A stretch of DNA of 64,000 nucleotides from Durusdinium trenchii (Eukaryota; Sar; Dinophyceae; Suessiales; Symbiodiniaceae). The stretch lies in the NCBI GenBank assembly GCA_963970005.1, contig CAXAMN010013814.1, positions 62,001 to 126,000 on the forward strand, written 5' to 3'. Below are positions 57,501 through 59,859 of the stretch, in pieces (the stretch's first letter is position 1; each line of letters begins with the position of its first letter). The position numbers and the translations under genes were made by a program. The notes below the pieces were generated by a model. It saw nothing but the letters and a program-made list of their open reading frames with translations, searched no databases and was not told the DNA's origin.

Positions 57501-59859
57501 TCCAGGTTTGATGCTCATGGGCACGGGTGGAGGAGCTATGGCCCAAGGACTTGCTCAGGCGGGGAACCCAAGCAGTTTGCTTGCTTCGTGGCATAGCGGG
57601 GCTCCAAAAACCATCCTTTGAAGGCCCTCTGGGGGGACGCCATGTGCTTGATCTAGCGTGGGAGCAGAGCAGCAGGTTAACAAACACAGTAGTAGCAGGT
57701 GGTGGTCCAAATGGCCTTGGACAGATTCTGCAAAGCTTCACAGCCTTGGAACCTTGAACAGATCTGTTCTTTTTTTTTCCGGGCACTGGGTGATTCTTGC
57801 AAGACTGCTTTAGAAAGGAATCCCTTTTCCATCCTTTTCCACCTGTTGTGGGGTCACTATATGTTTTTTGCCAGTTTCGGTTCATGAAACGCTTTGTTGC
57901 CAACAAACCAGATTTGCACTCCTTGACTAGCTTGCCAACAAACCATCTCAGCTTCATCTTATGGTGGTCGGTGTTCTCGCCACAGAACCCATCCCAACGG
58001 CAACAATGCTCGGCATTTGAGTATCATCTCATCCCACTTCTGTCACAAATGTTCATTGACTCGACCTCCATACTCCTTTCGCCAATTTGCAGACCTGCGA
58101 CCTGTTGCAGTTCAACTTCTTTCCCTTTTGATCAAACCTCCATTTCGGCTCCCGGAGTTCGGTTCCAAAGACGCACGTTTTAACACGCTCAGAATGGTTT
58201 AAAGCCTTCATCAGAATGCAGATGTTGTCCATTGGTGCCGTTGGTTTTTTGGTGCCGTTGGCGGGTTGGGTTTGGAATGGGTGATACCGTGATACCTTTG
58301 GAGAAGACAGAGAAGAAGCCCCCGAACATCACCATCCGCTGAAAGGACAGTTGGAGGCCAGCAGGATCCTTTCCGGGAAAAAACAGCGGATCATTCGTGC
58401 AGAGTAGACGTATAATAGCGAGCATCCTATCCCCTCCGTGGCGGGAGACCACATGAACATGGATGGCATGGCTGAGGGAAGACTACTTGTCTCCCAAAGC
58501 TACTGGCGCCAGGCGTCCGTGGCCATCAGCGCGGTGAACATCGCTGGCGGCTTTTTGGCGCCTCGGAGCGTGGGACGCGGACCGTGGGACGCGGAGAAAC
58601 CGCTCGGACGCGCGTTCCATCCATTCCGGCGGTATAGGAGCTGTTCGGAGCTTCGGAGCCTCGGAGGGTTTCTGTGCTCGGAGTTTTCAGCTGAAGTGAT
58701 TGGAATGCGGAAGGCCATGAAAGCGCCAGCACACCGGAAAGGACTATATAGATTGAGAAGTCATGAATCTGAATGAGGTCCTCTATATGTTCCTGTTGTT
58801 TTGTGTTCTTTTACTTTTCTTGTGACTTCAATCGCTGACAGGCCCAACAGTGTCAGTGACTGAACGCTCTGGGCGGAGTGGACAAACTCGAATTCCGCCG
58901 AACATGCCGAAGATGCCCAGAAAAGAAAACGCACATGCATATTATATGGCACAAACAGAAAGAGATCAAAGCAACTAAGTCAGTGGAATGATGTATGGAA
59001 AGAAACCTACACTCCTTGAAAGAATCATGGAAGGGGAAAACCACCTGTTTGTAGAAAAACAAATATGACTGACAATTGACTACAAATCAAAACTCCGTGG
59101 GCAAAGAATCAATTCAGAATTTATCTCGGACTTTGGGTGTTTCACTACACACGACTCTTGCCTTGAGGTGACCAAGCGGATGCTTGACCTATTCCGGAAG
59201 CCAGGGCAGGCGACAAATGCTGGTTCTGAAGGGATGGCTCAAGATGGCTTGGGAGGGCTCAGGATCAGCCGGAGAACGACGTCAACTTTGTTTCAGAATT
59301 GTGTGGCGGTGGTTCGGTAGAGGATTTGCAGAAGAGTCGGTCGATGCGTCATCAGTCTGGGAGAATTGGTATTGGCAGGTCCGCATGCTGGGACGTTTGT
59401 AGCCTAGCTCTTTTGTATTGCTTGGACCTCGTGCAATTTCTTCAGATCCGGCATTTCTTGGTTGGAAGCCGTGGTCCCTGACGGGGTCCCCTGCCTTAGC
59501 AAAGCTTGAAATATGCGATGGTTATCCCACGTTGTTGAACTAGCAAAAATTCTCAGCCAGAAGCTCAAAGGAACTGTCCCTCAGTCTTGCTTGGTCTAAA
59601 GTGGGCAGGCAAACCTTGCCACCATCTACCAGCCACTTACATAGCCCAGTAGATCCCAGAATAGTACCATCTAAGGAACAGGATTTTGGTTGGTCAGTTT
59701 TAGTCTTTGAAACCACAGTGGTCACTGGATCCACTCGAAACACCGCGATGTGTCCGTTGCCTTTGTTGACTTTAGCGTTCGCGTTGCCAGCGGCTCAGCT
59801 TTCGCGCTGCGCAGGAGGATTTCACCAGCATCTATCTTCTGCCCGCTGCGGGTCTTGCG
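10776..59859 (+). CDS. NNT: NAD(P) transhydrogenase, 30 recognised micro-exons over 49 kb
   Basis: This is an inner-membrane, proton-driven enzyme that transfers hydride from NADH to NADP+ to make NADPH. Thirty plus-strand segments of 28-90 nt match, in order, domain I (AlaDh/PNT fold), its Rossmann half with GIGVAG, the mobile loop GGYAKE, the VDLAAAGGGNC block, the Pro-rich linker PPPPEPTP, domain IIa helices ([19 protein letters not shown]) and the IIa/IIb junction. Exons 1-24 splice into one uninterrupted frame (385 codons), with the exon 20/21 boundaries not fixed. Donors judged reliable are 21 GC, 5 GA and 3 GT. Missing here are the N-terminus, part of IIa, and IIb and III beyond 59859. 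Identity is recognised from motifs, not searched. The start codon was not found. Mitochondrial targeting is inferred from the family. Confidence 0.93.
11128..12290. other. Intron 1 sequence
   Basis: The stretch is AT-rich without recognised genes. Just upstream, 10921-11127 is open and ends at a good GTAAGC donor (protein-like [19 protein letters not shown]), which may be a fragment of another gene within intron 1. Confidence 0.35.
12291..12408. repeat. 118-bp hairpin element
   Basis: Arms 12291-12321 and 12378-12408 (GTACAGTGGTTTCAGAGTAG and its near-perfect complement) pair over about 30 bp with three differences and one indel, leaving a loop of about 56 bp. It lies 87 bp before exon 2. 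Confidence 0.75.
12496..12561 (+). CDS. NNT: Transhydrogenase exon 2 (domain I)
   Basis: A 22-codon phase-0 exon containing [11 protein letters not shown] and SGIPDSAYQ, the strongly conserved V-E-x-GAG turn of the AlaDh/PNT N-terminal domain. The donor is GC (GCGAGC). Confidence 0.92.
13737..13795. repeat. Minisatellite, TGGCTTCTG units
   Basis: Repeated GGCTTCTGTGGCTT units in a T-rich block, followed by (TATC/TTTC) runs to 13840. Confidence 0.8.
13907..13935. repeat. (CAAG)n microsatellite
   Basis: Seven CAAG units in a row. Confidence 0.95.
14103..14190. repeat. (TATC)n and derivative microsatellite
   Basis: CTAT repeats pass into TTATC, TAATC and TTTC variants. Confidence 0.9.
14193..14575 (+). 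repeat. Tandem repeat, about 42-bp unit
   Basis: About nine units with core CCTGCCACGAAATCTGCACT and spacer CACAAAGT. The same core recurs in tandem at 25780-26200 and 45975-46290. Long open frames here on both strands arise from the repeat and are not treated as a gene. Confidence 0.9.
14865..14921 (+). CDS. NNT: Transhydrogenase exon 3 (domain I)
   Basis: It reads [19 protein letters not shown] in phase 0 at both ends. It joins exon 2 as SAYQ-AVGC, the family's Y-x-x-AGC step, and E-x-L-L-F precedes the K-x-x-PP turn. The donor is GC. Confidence 0.88.
15656..15698 (+). CDS. NNT: Transhydrogenase exon 4 (domain I)
   Basis: It reads [14 protein letters not shown] plus one base. This is the K-V-R-PP-x-x-E-E block, with Lys-Val-Arg replaced by Ala-Ile-Asn in this reading. 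The split Gly codon is completed by exon 5. The donor is GC. Confidence 0.88.
16872..16939 (+). CDS. NNT: Transhydrogenase exon 5 (domain I)
   Basis: It contains [14 protein letters not shown] and FVKAGQ, matching the G-x-TLISW-I segment of alveolate enzymes. It ends in phase 0 at a GA donor. The next exon is 11.4 kb away, across a nested gene. Confidence 0.88.
16940..17835. other. Start of the 11.4-kb intron 5
   Basis: It contains one unit of the 21-bp heptad repeat family (17145-17185, GGCTTCCAACCTAATAGCGA) and a purine-rich run at 17586-17643 just before the nested gene. No exon was recognised. Confidence 0.5.
17836..17976 (+). CDS. Nested gene, acidic exon
   Basis: A 47-codon phase-0 exon after CTTGTTAG, ending before GCGTGAG. 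It contains [20 protein letters not shown] and the acidic run [14 protein letters not shown]. Confidence 0.75.
17836..28304 (+). CDS. Nested micro-exon gene encoding an acidic protein
   Basis: This gene lies wholly inside transhydrogenase intron 5 on the same strand. At least 30 short segments bounded by AG and by GC, GA or GT are open in phase 0, and most end in GAG, AAG or CAG. Products are acidic ([40 protein letters not shown]) in the first two thirds and basic or Pro-rich toward the end. The last exon ends at TGA 28302-28304, 73 bp before the next host exon. No family is recognised. The start codon is not located, and 18.7-20.1 kb is mostly T-rich intron. It could be more than one gene. 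Confidence 0.75.
18037..18093 (+). CDS. Nested gene exon
   Basis: It reads [19 protein letters not shown] after CGCCTCAG. A GC donor (GCGCAG) keeps phase 0. The 3' end is less sure than the start. Confidence 0.6.
18147..18197 (+). CDS. Nested gene exon
   Basis: It reads [17 protein letters not shown] after GCGCATCAG and ends GAG before GTGCAC. Phase 0. Confidence 0.7.
18330..18672 (+). CDS. Nested gene, longer open segment
   Basis: After acceptor ACGACAG a frame stays open with [16 protein letters not shown] and [18 protein letters not shown], a Ser-rich, probably disordered stretch. Its 3' boundary was not fixed and may be near 18540. Confidence 0.45.
18673..19104. other. Pyrimidine-rich intron-like stretch
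   Basis: Long CTTT/TTTC runs on the plus strand and no convincing exon. A second such block is at 19780-20100. Confidence 0.5.
19105..19392 (+). CDS. Open segment of uncertain strand
   Basis: The plus frame ([20 protein letters not shown] and beyond) follows CTTTGCAG. The minus strand of 19159-19434 is equally open with good codon texture ([18 protein letters not shown]). The strand is chosen only because the neighbours are on plus. Confidence 0.3.
   Translation: MPINTFAVSMCSALQISFSIFAPRDNQVLNVARSAYSGPKVRREQRAFNKETNLRVTHALWPPILPLAENPLRKWSKPPAVSPHLGSLNRVDTLS
20192..20310 (+). CDS. Nested gene exon candidate
   Basis: After TTGGACAAG it reads [20 protein letters not shown] and continues to a stop at 20308-20310. 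A GC donor inside it would shorten the exon. Confidence 0.5.
20566..20678 (+). CDS. Nested gene exon candidate
   Basis: Acceptor TTCTTTGCAG. It reads [20 protein letters not shown] and [17 protein letters not shown]. The 3' end is tentative. The opposite strand is also open but lacks splice sites in step with neighbours. Confidence 0.5.
20786..20979 (+). CDS. Nested gene, longest internal exon
   Basis: It reads 64 codons without a stop, including [40 protein letters not shown] and RGFAARALS, then a GA donor in phase 0. It has no ATG near its start. No family was recognised. Confidence 0.6.
21038..21082 (+). CDS. Nested gene exon
   Basis: It reads [15 protein letters not shown] between ATACAAG and a GC donor, in phase 0, 58 nt after the preceding exon. 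Confidence 0.65.
21126..21172 (+). CDS. Nested gene exon
   Basis: It reads [15 protein letters not shown] after TTTCTTAG and ends AG before GTTTTAG. The preceding intron would be only 43 nt. Confidence 0.5.
21771..21824 (+). CDS. Nested gene exon
   Basis: It reads [18 protein letters not shown] after CTTCTCTTAG. Phase 0, GC donor. Confidence 0.65.
21985..22029 (+). CDS. Nested gene exon with D-x-D-G-D-G motif
   Basis: It reads [15 protein letters not shown], with the D-x-D-G-D-G-x-x-D loop that binds calcium in EF-hand-like and FG-GAP repeats. There is only one copy, so function is not assigned. GC donor, phase 0. Confidence 0.7.
22112..22159 (+). CDS. Nested gene exon
   Basis: It reads [16 protein letters not shown] after CTTGCCCGAG and ends at a GA donor. 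Confidence 0.65.
22241..22270 (+). CDS. Nested gene 30-nt exon
   Basis: It reads [10 protein letters not shown] between GTTGCCAG and a GC donor, in phase 0. Confidence 0.7.
22424..22471 (+). CDS. Nested gene exon
   Basis: It reads [16 protein letters not shown] between GACGAG and a GC donor, in phase 0. Confidence 0.65.
22529..22552 (+). CDS. Nested gene 24-nt exon
   Basis: It reads ALSDADSE after AATGCCAG. The donor could be GCTAGC one base further on. Confidence 0.5.
22662..22812. repeat. (CTCACA)n microsatellite
   Basis: A long run of ACTCAC/ACTCTC hexamers inside an intron of the nested gene. Confidence 0.95.
23752..23772 (+). CDS. Nested gene 21-nt exon
   Basis: It reads VLAMETQ between TTTTTCCCTCAG and a GC donor. 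Nearby, 23292-23540 also holds a coding-like frame after CTACATCAG that could supply further exons. Confidence 0.45.
24024..24074 (+). CDS. Nested gene exon
   Basis: It reads [17 protein letters not shown] after ACACCTGCAG, then a GC donor. An alternative acceptor at 24047 would leave AQMSDFDAE. Confidence 0.6.
24135..26639 (+). CDS. Tandem micro-exon array of the nested gene
   Basis: Phase-0 exons: 24135-24164 [10 protein letters not shown]; 24232-24249 VPAVDE; 24307-24324 EPVFEK; 24392-24421 [10 protein letters not shown]; 24482-24499 EPAVDE; 24555-24572 EPVFEK; 26354-26383 [10 protein letters not shown]; 26444-26461 EPVVDE; 26549-26566 EPVVDE; 26622-26639 EPFFEK. Each is followed by an intron of about 55-70 nt. 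Introns after the -DE and -EE exons begin GA, and those after EPVFEK begin GT. The introns themselves are conserved between modules, so whole exon-intron triplets of about 190 bp were duplicated. A transposon interrupts it at 24641-26342 and a scaffold gap at 26502-26511. Confidence 0.8.
24641..26342. mobile_element. 1.7-kb element with inverted ends in the exon array
   Basis: CTATCAAAAAGAAAATT near the left end is repeated inverted near the right end (before GCCCGGCC). GTGCTTGACAGGG occurs directly at both junctions (24628-24640 and 26343-26355), consistent with a target duplication that also copied the splice acceptor. The interior is non-coding: a GTCCCTTGGTCCTCTGGT minisatellite (24737-24905), degenerate AGCAGACCTTTTGTGAGCCA repeats (24985-25450) and the CTGCCACGAAATCTGCA tandem block. 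A related, 5'-shortened copy is at 45711-46440. Confidence 0.75.
26502..26511. other. Scaffold gap (10 N) inside the exon array
   Basis: The left edge stops in the intron after an EPVVDE exon, and the right edge resumes in the intron that normally follows a GAFE-type exon. At least one EPVFEK and one GAFE-type exon are therefore probably missing. Confidence 0.9.
26803..26832 (+). CDS. Nested gene 30-nt exon
   Basis: It reads [10 protein letters not shown] after TGCTTCGCAG. GC donor, phase 0. Confidence 0.7.
26902..26964 (+). CDS. Nested gene exon
   Basis: A 21-codon exon after TTGTCGCAG, with [12 protein letters not shown] and ASCAPQ. GC donor. A possible tiny exon (DLDETFKG, 27024-27047) follows, but its downstream intron would be only 35 nt. 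Confidence 0.65.
27083..27124 (+). CDS. Nested gene exon
   Basis: It reads [14 protein letters not shown] after TTTCCGGCCAG. GC donor, phase 0. Confidence 0.7.
27189..27272 (+). CDS. Nested gene exon
   Basis: It contains [20 protein letters not shown] and ends GAG before GTGCCG. If that donor is not used, the frame runs to TGA at 27351-27353 through a basic tail ([12 protein letters not shown]), giving an alternative gene end. Confidence 0.65.
27396..27431 (+). CDS. Nested gene exon
   Basis: It reads [12 protein letters not shown] after GCTTTAAAG. GC donor, phase 0. Confidence 0.6.
27489..27533 (+). CDS. Nested gene exon, basic
   Basis: It reads [15 protein letters not shown] after GATACACAG, then GC. 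Confidence 0.55.
27605..27640 (+). CDS. Nested gene exon
   Basis: It reads [12 protein letters not shown] between TCCTGGGAG and GCCGCT, in phase 0. Confidence 0.6.
27701..27751 (+). CDS. Nested gene exon
   Basis: It reads [17 protein letters not shown] after TTTGCAAAG. The GCAAAGGACTTG direct repeat makes the exact start ambiguous. GC donor. Confidence 0.5.
27848..27934 (+). CDS. Nested gene exon, Ser/Pro-rich
   Basis: It contains [20 protein letters not shown] after GTGCGAAG. The donor is unclear, and a TGA follows at 27935-27937. Confidence 0.5.
28150..28182 (+). CDS. Nested gene exon
   Basis: It reads [11 protein letters not shown] between AACTTGCAG and GCGGGC, in phase 0. A weaker candidate exon ([12 protein letters not shown]) lies at 28000-28035. 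Confidence 0.6.
28221..28304 (+). CDS. Nested gene terminal exon
   Basis: It contains [20 protein letters not shown] and ends NKEQLLI-stop after AGTGCAG. A GA donor after AAG is possible, but the host gene's next exon lies 73 bp downstream, so a stop here is the simpler reading. Confidence 0.6.
   Translation, partial: ERNRLAHTIHGNCALPAFLANKEQLLI
28378..28430 (+). CDS. NNT: Transhydrogenase exon 6 (domain I)
   Basis: It reads [17 protein letters not shown] plus two bases. VPRI-x-x-A-Q is the best-conserved block of domain I. The split Ala codon is completed by exon 7, giving [15 protein letters not shown] donor. Confidence 0.95.
28744..29019 (+). CDS. Unassigned coding-like segment in intron 6
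   Basis: Open for about 90 codons with a Cys-rich part ([18 protein letters not shown]). No family was recognised. The antisense strand is also open. Confidence 0.3.
   Translation: MMIHYQEASFAGRARRKQQCQFRNLQADDFCCTACCEQISMEAPFACEFTLLDPCIIWLCNSSGISVTLPRHEGEEGSCNDVEADGKFFLE
29467..29494 (+). CDS. NNT: Transhydrogenase exon 7 (domain I)
   Basis: One base plus QKMDVLSSQ, 28 nt long. It matches the AQ-x-x-D-x-LSS-Q helix after the VPRI block. GC donor. Confidence 0.93.
29704..29737 (+). CDS. NNT: Transhydrogenase exon 8 (domain I)
   Basis: It reads [11 protein letters not shown] plus one base, the A-x-x-AG-[YH]-RAV-x-E signature. GC donor. Confidence 0.93.
29819..29910. repeat. 92-bp hairpin element
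   Basis: CCCTAGGGCTCCAAC at the left and GTTGGAGCCCTAGGG at the right are exact complements. An inner GAAGGTGGTT/AACCACCTTC pair extends the stem. Confidence 0.8.
30366..30395 (+). CDS. NNT: Transhydrogenase exon 9 (domain I)
   Basis: A 30-nt exon reading (G)AYAFERFYQ(G). Both ends are split Gly codons completed by exons 8 and 10. GC donor. Confidence 0.9.
30452..30510. repeat. Heptad minisatellite fragment
   Basis: GCAATGGCCTCCAACCTAGT followed by a second diverged unit. Same family as 17145-17185 and 52776-52918. Confidence 0.7.
30756..30806. repeat. Short hairpin
   Basis: GGTGGTTTTCAGG and CCTGAAAACCACC are inverted about 25 bp apart. Confidence 0.6.
31221..31264 (+). CDS. NNT: Transhydrogenase exon 10 (domain I hinge)
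   Basis: It completes a Gly codon, then reads [14 protein letters not shown], the G-x-I-TAAGK-x-PP hinge before the Rossmann strand. Phase 0 end, GC donor. Confidence 0.94.
32501..32530 (+). CDS. NNT: Transhydrogenase exon 11 (NAD-binding loop)
   Basis: It reads [10 protein letters not shown], the dinucleotide-binding G-x-G-x-x-G loop, in 30 nt. Acceptor CGCCCTAG, GC donor. Confidence 0.94.
33177..33245 (+). CDS. NNT: Transhydrogenase exon 12 (Rossmann)
   Basis: It contains [20 protein letters not shown] and ends SDQ. The V-V-R-A-[FW]-D strand carries the acidic residue that binds the NAD ribose in this family. Phase 0, GC donor. Confidence 0.95.
33422..33506. repeat. Hairpin element, second copy at 1882
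   Basis: CCAGGACCTTCAGTACGTGA and its near complement at 33482-33503 form about 24-bp arms around a short loop. Confidence 0.75.
34056..34103. repeat. Short tandem repeat, 15-bp unit
   Basis: Three copies of GCTGTGCTAGCATGC-like units, 16 bp before exon 13. Confidence 0.8.
34120..34161 (+). CDS. NNT: Transhydrogenase exon 13 (Rossmann)
   Basis: It reads [14 protein letters not shown]. It joins exon 12 as SDQ-VKSMGG, the [EK]-x-V-x-S-x-GG step. GA donor. Confidence 0.93.
34585..34673. repeat. 89-bp hairpin element
   Basis: 31-bp arms (TGACTAGTGCTTAGCAGGGA and complement, three mismatches) with a loop of about 27 bp. It lies in intron 13. Confidence 0.85.
34909..34965 (+). CDS. NNT: Transhydrogenase exon 14 (mobile loop)
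   Basis: It reads [25 protein letters not shown] is the mobile loop whose Tyr closes over bound nucleotide. GC donor. Confidence 0.95.
35127..35230. repeat. MITE family copy B
   Basis: Left arm ATACCCAGACACGACTAATG and right arm ending CCATGGAGTGTCTGGGAT are inverted, with TGCCATATATG/CATCTATGGCA inside. It lies in intron 14. Confidence 0.85.
35838..35872 (+). CDS. NNT: Transhydrogenase exon 15
   Basis: It reads [11 protein letters not shown] plus two bases of Glu, completed by exon 16. This is the helix before the VDI strand. GC donor. Confidence 0.9.
36356..36394 (+). CDS. NNT: Transhydrogenase exon 16
   Basis: It reads [12 protein letters not shown] plus two bases of Arg. VDI-[IV]-x-TA-x-IPG is diagnostic of domain I. 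GA donor. Confidence 0.95.
37465..37492 (+). CDS. NNT: Transhydrogenase exon 17
   Basis: One base plus SPVLIEDYM, completing IPGR-SPVLI. GT donor. The following intron is 7.3 kb and carries other ORFs. Confidence 0.92.
37840..37980 (-). repeat. GGTTGAGG-GGGGAACAC repeat family, copy 1
   Basis: On the minus strand it holds GGTTGAGGTTCGGCGGGGAA with a purine-rich GAGGACGAGG tail. The family recurs at 40107, 41434 and 53903. Confidence 0.8.
38508..39137 (+). CDS. ORF of about 209 codons in intron 17, unknown product
   Basis: Open from GTG at 38508 (no good ATG) to TAG at 39135-39137. It includes [20 protein letters not shown] and later [20 protein letters not shown]. The W-x-F-x-G-x-x-C pattern resembles N-terminal regions of some eukaryotic transposon proteins, but this is recollection, not a search. 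The antisense strand is open over the same span, with Leu/Ser-rich content. It could be an exon of a mobile-element gene. Confidence 0.5.
   Translation: MEAYKLLLNTGSPKEAQDRKFDRIRAVFEENGAHCQRTGITWKFQGKQCCRKFWIQCTGQASNLLKQLRRGHTTRPEAAPRLPKPEPALDRVNVWLLDCYQHLADPLASPGNEDVPAKLMEHLEDPPEILDDVAHPLYALSFNVGTDDKRRMAGRREAKHVTGAVLFRVCEMFFLLPVDNAKDCARQRLRATAFSAPEKARNFVYQEAY
39112..39215. repeat. Short tandem triplication
   Basis: AGAAGCTTTGTATACCAAGA with flanks is present three times around the end of the preceding ORF, unit about 40 bp. Confidence 0.75.
39895..40105. repeat. TTGTGATTGTGTG minisatellite
   Basis: About 210 bp of GT-rich units (GTTTGTGATTGTGTG and variants). Open frames on the opposite strand come from the repeat. 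Confidence 0.9.
40107..40187 (+). repeat. GGTTGAGG-GGGGAACAC repeat family, copy 2
   Basis: It holds CGGCGGGGAACACTGCCATC. Same family as 37840, 41434 and 53903. Confidence 0.8.
41434..41640 (+). repeat. GGTTGAGG-GGGGAACAC repeat family, copy 3
   Basis: Three to four tandem units of CGGCGGGGAACACTGCCATC, then GATAGTACTTCCATC, which is also found beside copy 1. In copy 1 the unit is inverted relative to this flank. Confidence 0.85.
42899..43894 (-). CDS. 331-codon ORF, unknown, with Lys-Arg-Pro-Ala motifs
   Basis: This is the longest uninterrupted frame in the window, antisense within host intron 17. An N-terminal region of about 150 residues ([20 protein letters not shown]) is followed by a basic [15 protein letters not shown] stretch, an Ala/Pro-rich spacer and a conserved-looking C-terminus ([13 protein letters not shown]). 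KRPA motifs are common in dinoflagellate predicted proteins. The first codon is TTG with a stop just upstream, so the start is unknown. Other frames at 43895-44040 also look coding, so an upstream exon or a frameshift is possible. Confidence 0.7.
   Translation of the reverse strand: MGVGSNISGLTSTKSQGANHLWGFERREFLRRHSEIECHHEDWQSWQPEKGDVNVCLTVKRFISDKGQSQPPELTLPAKLWLQLNESDLKPCQPTQEFRHTAEIVGLGSCAEQTKKASYQIQSIWIYFSLDGEEIRFQEPDTKGLEAIRDVDVPPPRAVKVAKATGRMSMKRPAVAALKRPAVALRTSNSGTVEPEAGSSGAAHDAAPWADDARPSLANDAPGAGPVPSARGAAAAAALHSPKPCPASKSKMKAPAPAVRIRPASSEAGPSEPVTVDDIKVLPSFYALVVGSAVQRKHPKFDAQSAEIRLRESVGGFRKHPDGWVYRIKVD
44099..44374 (+). CDS. Terminal exon of unknown gene with Ser/Asp tail
   Basis: After GGCTGCTAG the frame reads [20 protein letters not shown] and ends [18 protein letters not shown]. 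An acidic Ser/Asp tail suits a nuclear or phosphorylated protein, which is inference only. It may belong with the ORF at 38508-39137. Confidence 0.45.
44787..44835 (+). CDS. NNT: Transhydrogenase exon 18
   Basis: It reads [16 protein letters not shown] plus one base. [12 protein letters not shown] is diagnostic. GC donor. Confidence 0.96.
45486..45517. repeat. (ATC)n microsatellite
   Basis: A run of ten ATC triplets, preceded by three copies of a TGACAATCCTGGAAGGA-like unit from 45414. Confidence 0.9.
45582..45637 (+). CDS. NNT: Transhydrogenase exon 19
   Basis: It completes Gly, then reads [22 protein letters not shown]-x-LT-x-x-GE is the conserved block before the VTIIGYTD strand. GC donor. 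Confidence 0.95.
45711..46440. repeat. Second, 5'-shortened copy of the 24641 element
   Basis: It starts at GGTCCTTCGTCCTGGTCTTC as in 24881 and follows the same order: AGCAGACCTTTT-type units, the CTGCCACGAAATCTGCA block, then CTTTTTGATAGCCCGGCC. The minisatellite and left terminus are absent. Confidence 0.85.
46619..46681 (+). CDS. NNT: Transhydrogenase exon 20
   Basis: It contains [25 protein letters not shown]-x-x-R-x-x-x-Q-[AS]-S is diagnostic. Several GC donors lie in step just downstream, so the exact 3' end is uncertain. Confidence 0.93.
46682..48816. other. Intron 20
   Basis: Contains AT runs of no clear function, GAGAGTCTCA tandem units (47390-47425) and a CCATTCCTTT decamer array (48283-48362). 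No exon was recognised. Confidence 0.5.
48283..48362. repeat. CCATTCCTTT decamer array
   Basis: ATCC runs flank five or so CCATTCCTTT units. Confidence 0.95.
48817..48906 (+). CDS. NNT: Transhydrogenase exon 21
   Basis: It contains [20 protein letters not shown] and NKALGSDE, fitting the segment after the GYTDL block (x-GKE-x-A-x-FxP). It joins exon 22 as DE-GDIV. GC donor. A start at GTGAAC (48832) is possible. Confidence 0.82.
49707..49790. repeat. (GA)n runs
   Basis: Two GA runs (49707-49730 and 49771-49790) in intron 21. Confidence 0.9.
50099..50210. repeat. MITE family copy C
   Basis: Left ATCCCAGACACCCCATGGGA, right end CGTGTCTGGGTAT, core GGTTGACTGGGGGTCAATGG. It lies in intron 21, 59 bp before exon 22. 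Confidence 0.88.
50270..50305 (+). CDS. NNT: Transhydrogenase exon 22
   Basis: It reads [12 protein letters not shown], the D-x-V-x-[RS]-S-x-V segment ending domain I. GC donor. Confidence 0.92.
51339..51395 (+). CDS. NNT: Transhydrogenase exon 23 (linker)
   Basis: It reads [19 protein letters not shown], the Pro-rich linker from domain I to membrane domain II. The donor is GA. Confidence 0.92.
52011..52055 (+). CDS. NNT: Transhydrogenase exon 24 (linker)
   Basis: It reads [15 protein letters not shown] between GACGTCAG and a GA donor. Its Lys/Ala/Pro content fits the linker. It is placed by phase and position more than by motif. Confidence 0.72.
52776..52918. repeat. 21-bp minisatellite (heptad RLEAITS)
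   Basis: Six to seven units of GGTTGGAGGCCATCACTAGT(A), 21 bp each, so any frame gives a 7-residue repeat (plus frame RLEAITS; minus frame SNLLVMA). Single or double units occur at 17145 and 30452. Confidence 0.92.
53338..53670 (+). CDS. 110-codon ORF, unknown
   Basis: It contains [20 protein letters not shown] and [20 protein letters not shown]. No family was recognised. The opposite strand is open over most of it. Confidence 0.3.
   Translation: MFLFFAWAHQHELQLGGALSCYDVLSKNKGSSWSITRHKPLTTAWLSKELGFRGLSWLAPLVLNDVAILCGEPFVAFDQDCSASGGGVAFHGEQLNLGERAGGCAESSSC
53903..54005 (+). repeat. GGTTGAGG-GGGGAACAC repeat family, copy 4
   Basis: It holds TCTGGCGGGGAACACTGCCA and GCGGTTGAGG followed by a GAGGAGGAGG tail, like the reverse of copy 1. 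Confidence 0.85.
55124..55176 (+). CDS. NNT: Transhydrogenase exon 25 (domain IIa)
   Basis: It reads [17 protein letters not shown], the transmembrane segment ending G-Y-Q before VWGVT. It starts with a split codon. GC donor. Confidence 0.95.
56362..56440 (+). CDS. NNT: Transhydrogenase exon 26 (domain IIa)
   Basis: It contains [20 protein letters not shown] and SGLTAA, the best-conserved helix of domain IIa. It ends one base into a codon at a GC donor. Confidence 0.97.
56441..57013. other. Intron 26
   Basis: It has unusually open plus frames ([20 protein letters not shown] at 56530-56590) of unknown meaning, and MITE copy D at its 3' end. About ten domain IIa residues (a Gly/Leu-rich turn) expected between exons 26 and 27 were not found. 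Confidence 0.4.
56919..57004. repeat. MITE family copy D, next to a splice acceptor
   Basis: It has core GGTTGACTGGGAGTCAATGG and right arm GGCAGTCCCACGGAGTGTCT. The left arm is shortened. It ends 9 bp before exon 27, so the element forms most of the acceptor-side intron sequence. Confidence 0.88.
57014..57054 (+). CDS. NNT: Transhydrogenase exon 27 (domain IIa)
   Basis: It reads [13 protein letters not shown] after a split codon. It joins exon 28 as AALT-ASVAI, the loop and start of the next helix. GC donor. Confidence 0.82.
57055..58512. other. Intron 27
   Basis: No exon or repeat family was recognised. Scattered open frames on both strands (e.g. 57424-57957 minus) lack motifs. Confidence 0.4.
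58513..58557 (+). CDS. NNT: Transhydrogenase exon 28 (domain IIa)
   Basis: It reads [15 protein letters not shown], the [IV]-x-S-x-N-I-x-GGF-L helix. GC donor. Confidence 0.95.
59168..59209 (+). CDS. NNT: Transhydrogenase exon 29 (domain IIa end)
   Basis: It reads [14 protein letters not shown], the diagnostic VT-x-RML-x-MF end of IIa. GC donor. Confidence 0.96.
59815..59859 (+). CDS. NNT: Transhydrogenase exon 30 (IIa/IIb junction)
   Basis: It reads [15 protein letters not shown], resembling the P-P-E-Y-x-x-LY-x-[IL]-PA segment that opens IIb in the fused mitochondrial enzyme. GT donor. Confidence 0.8.
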
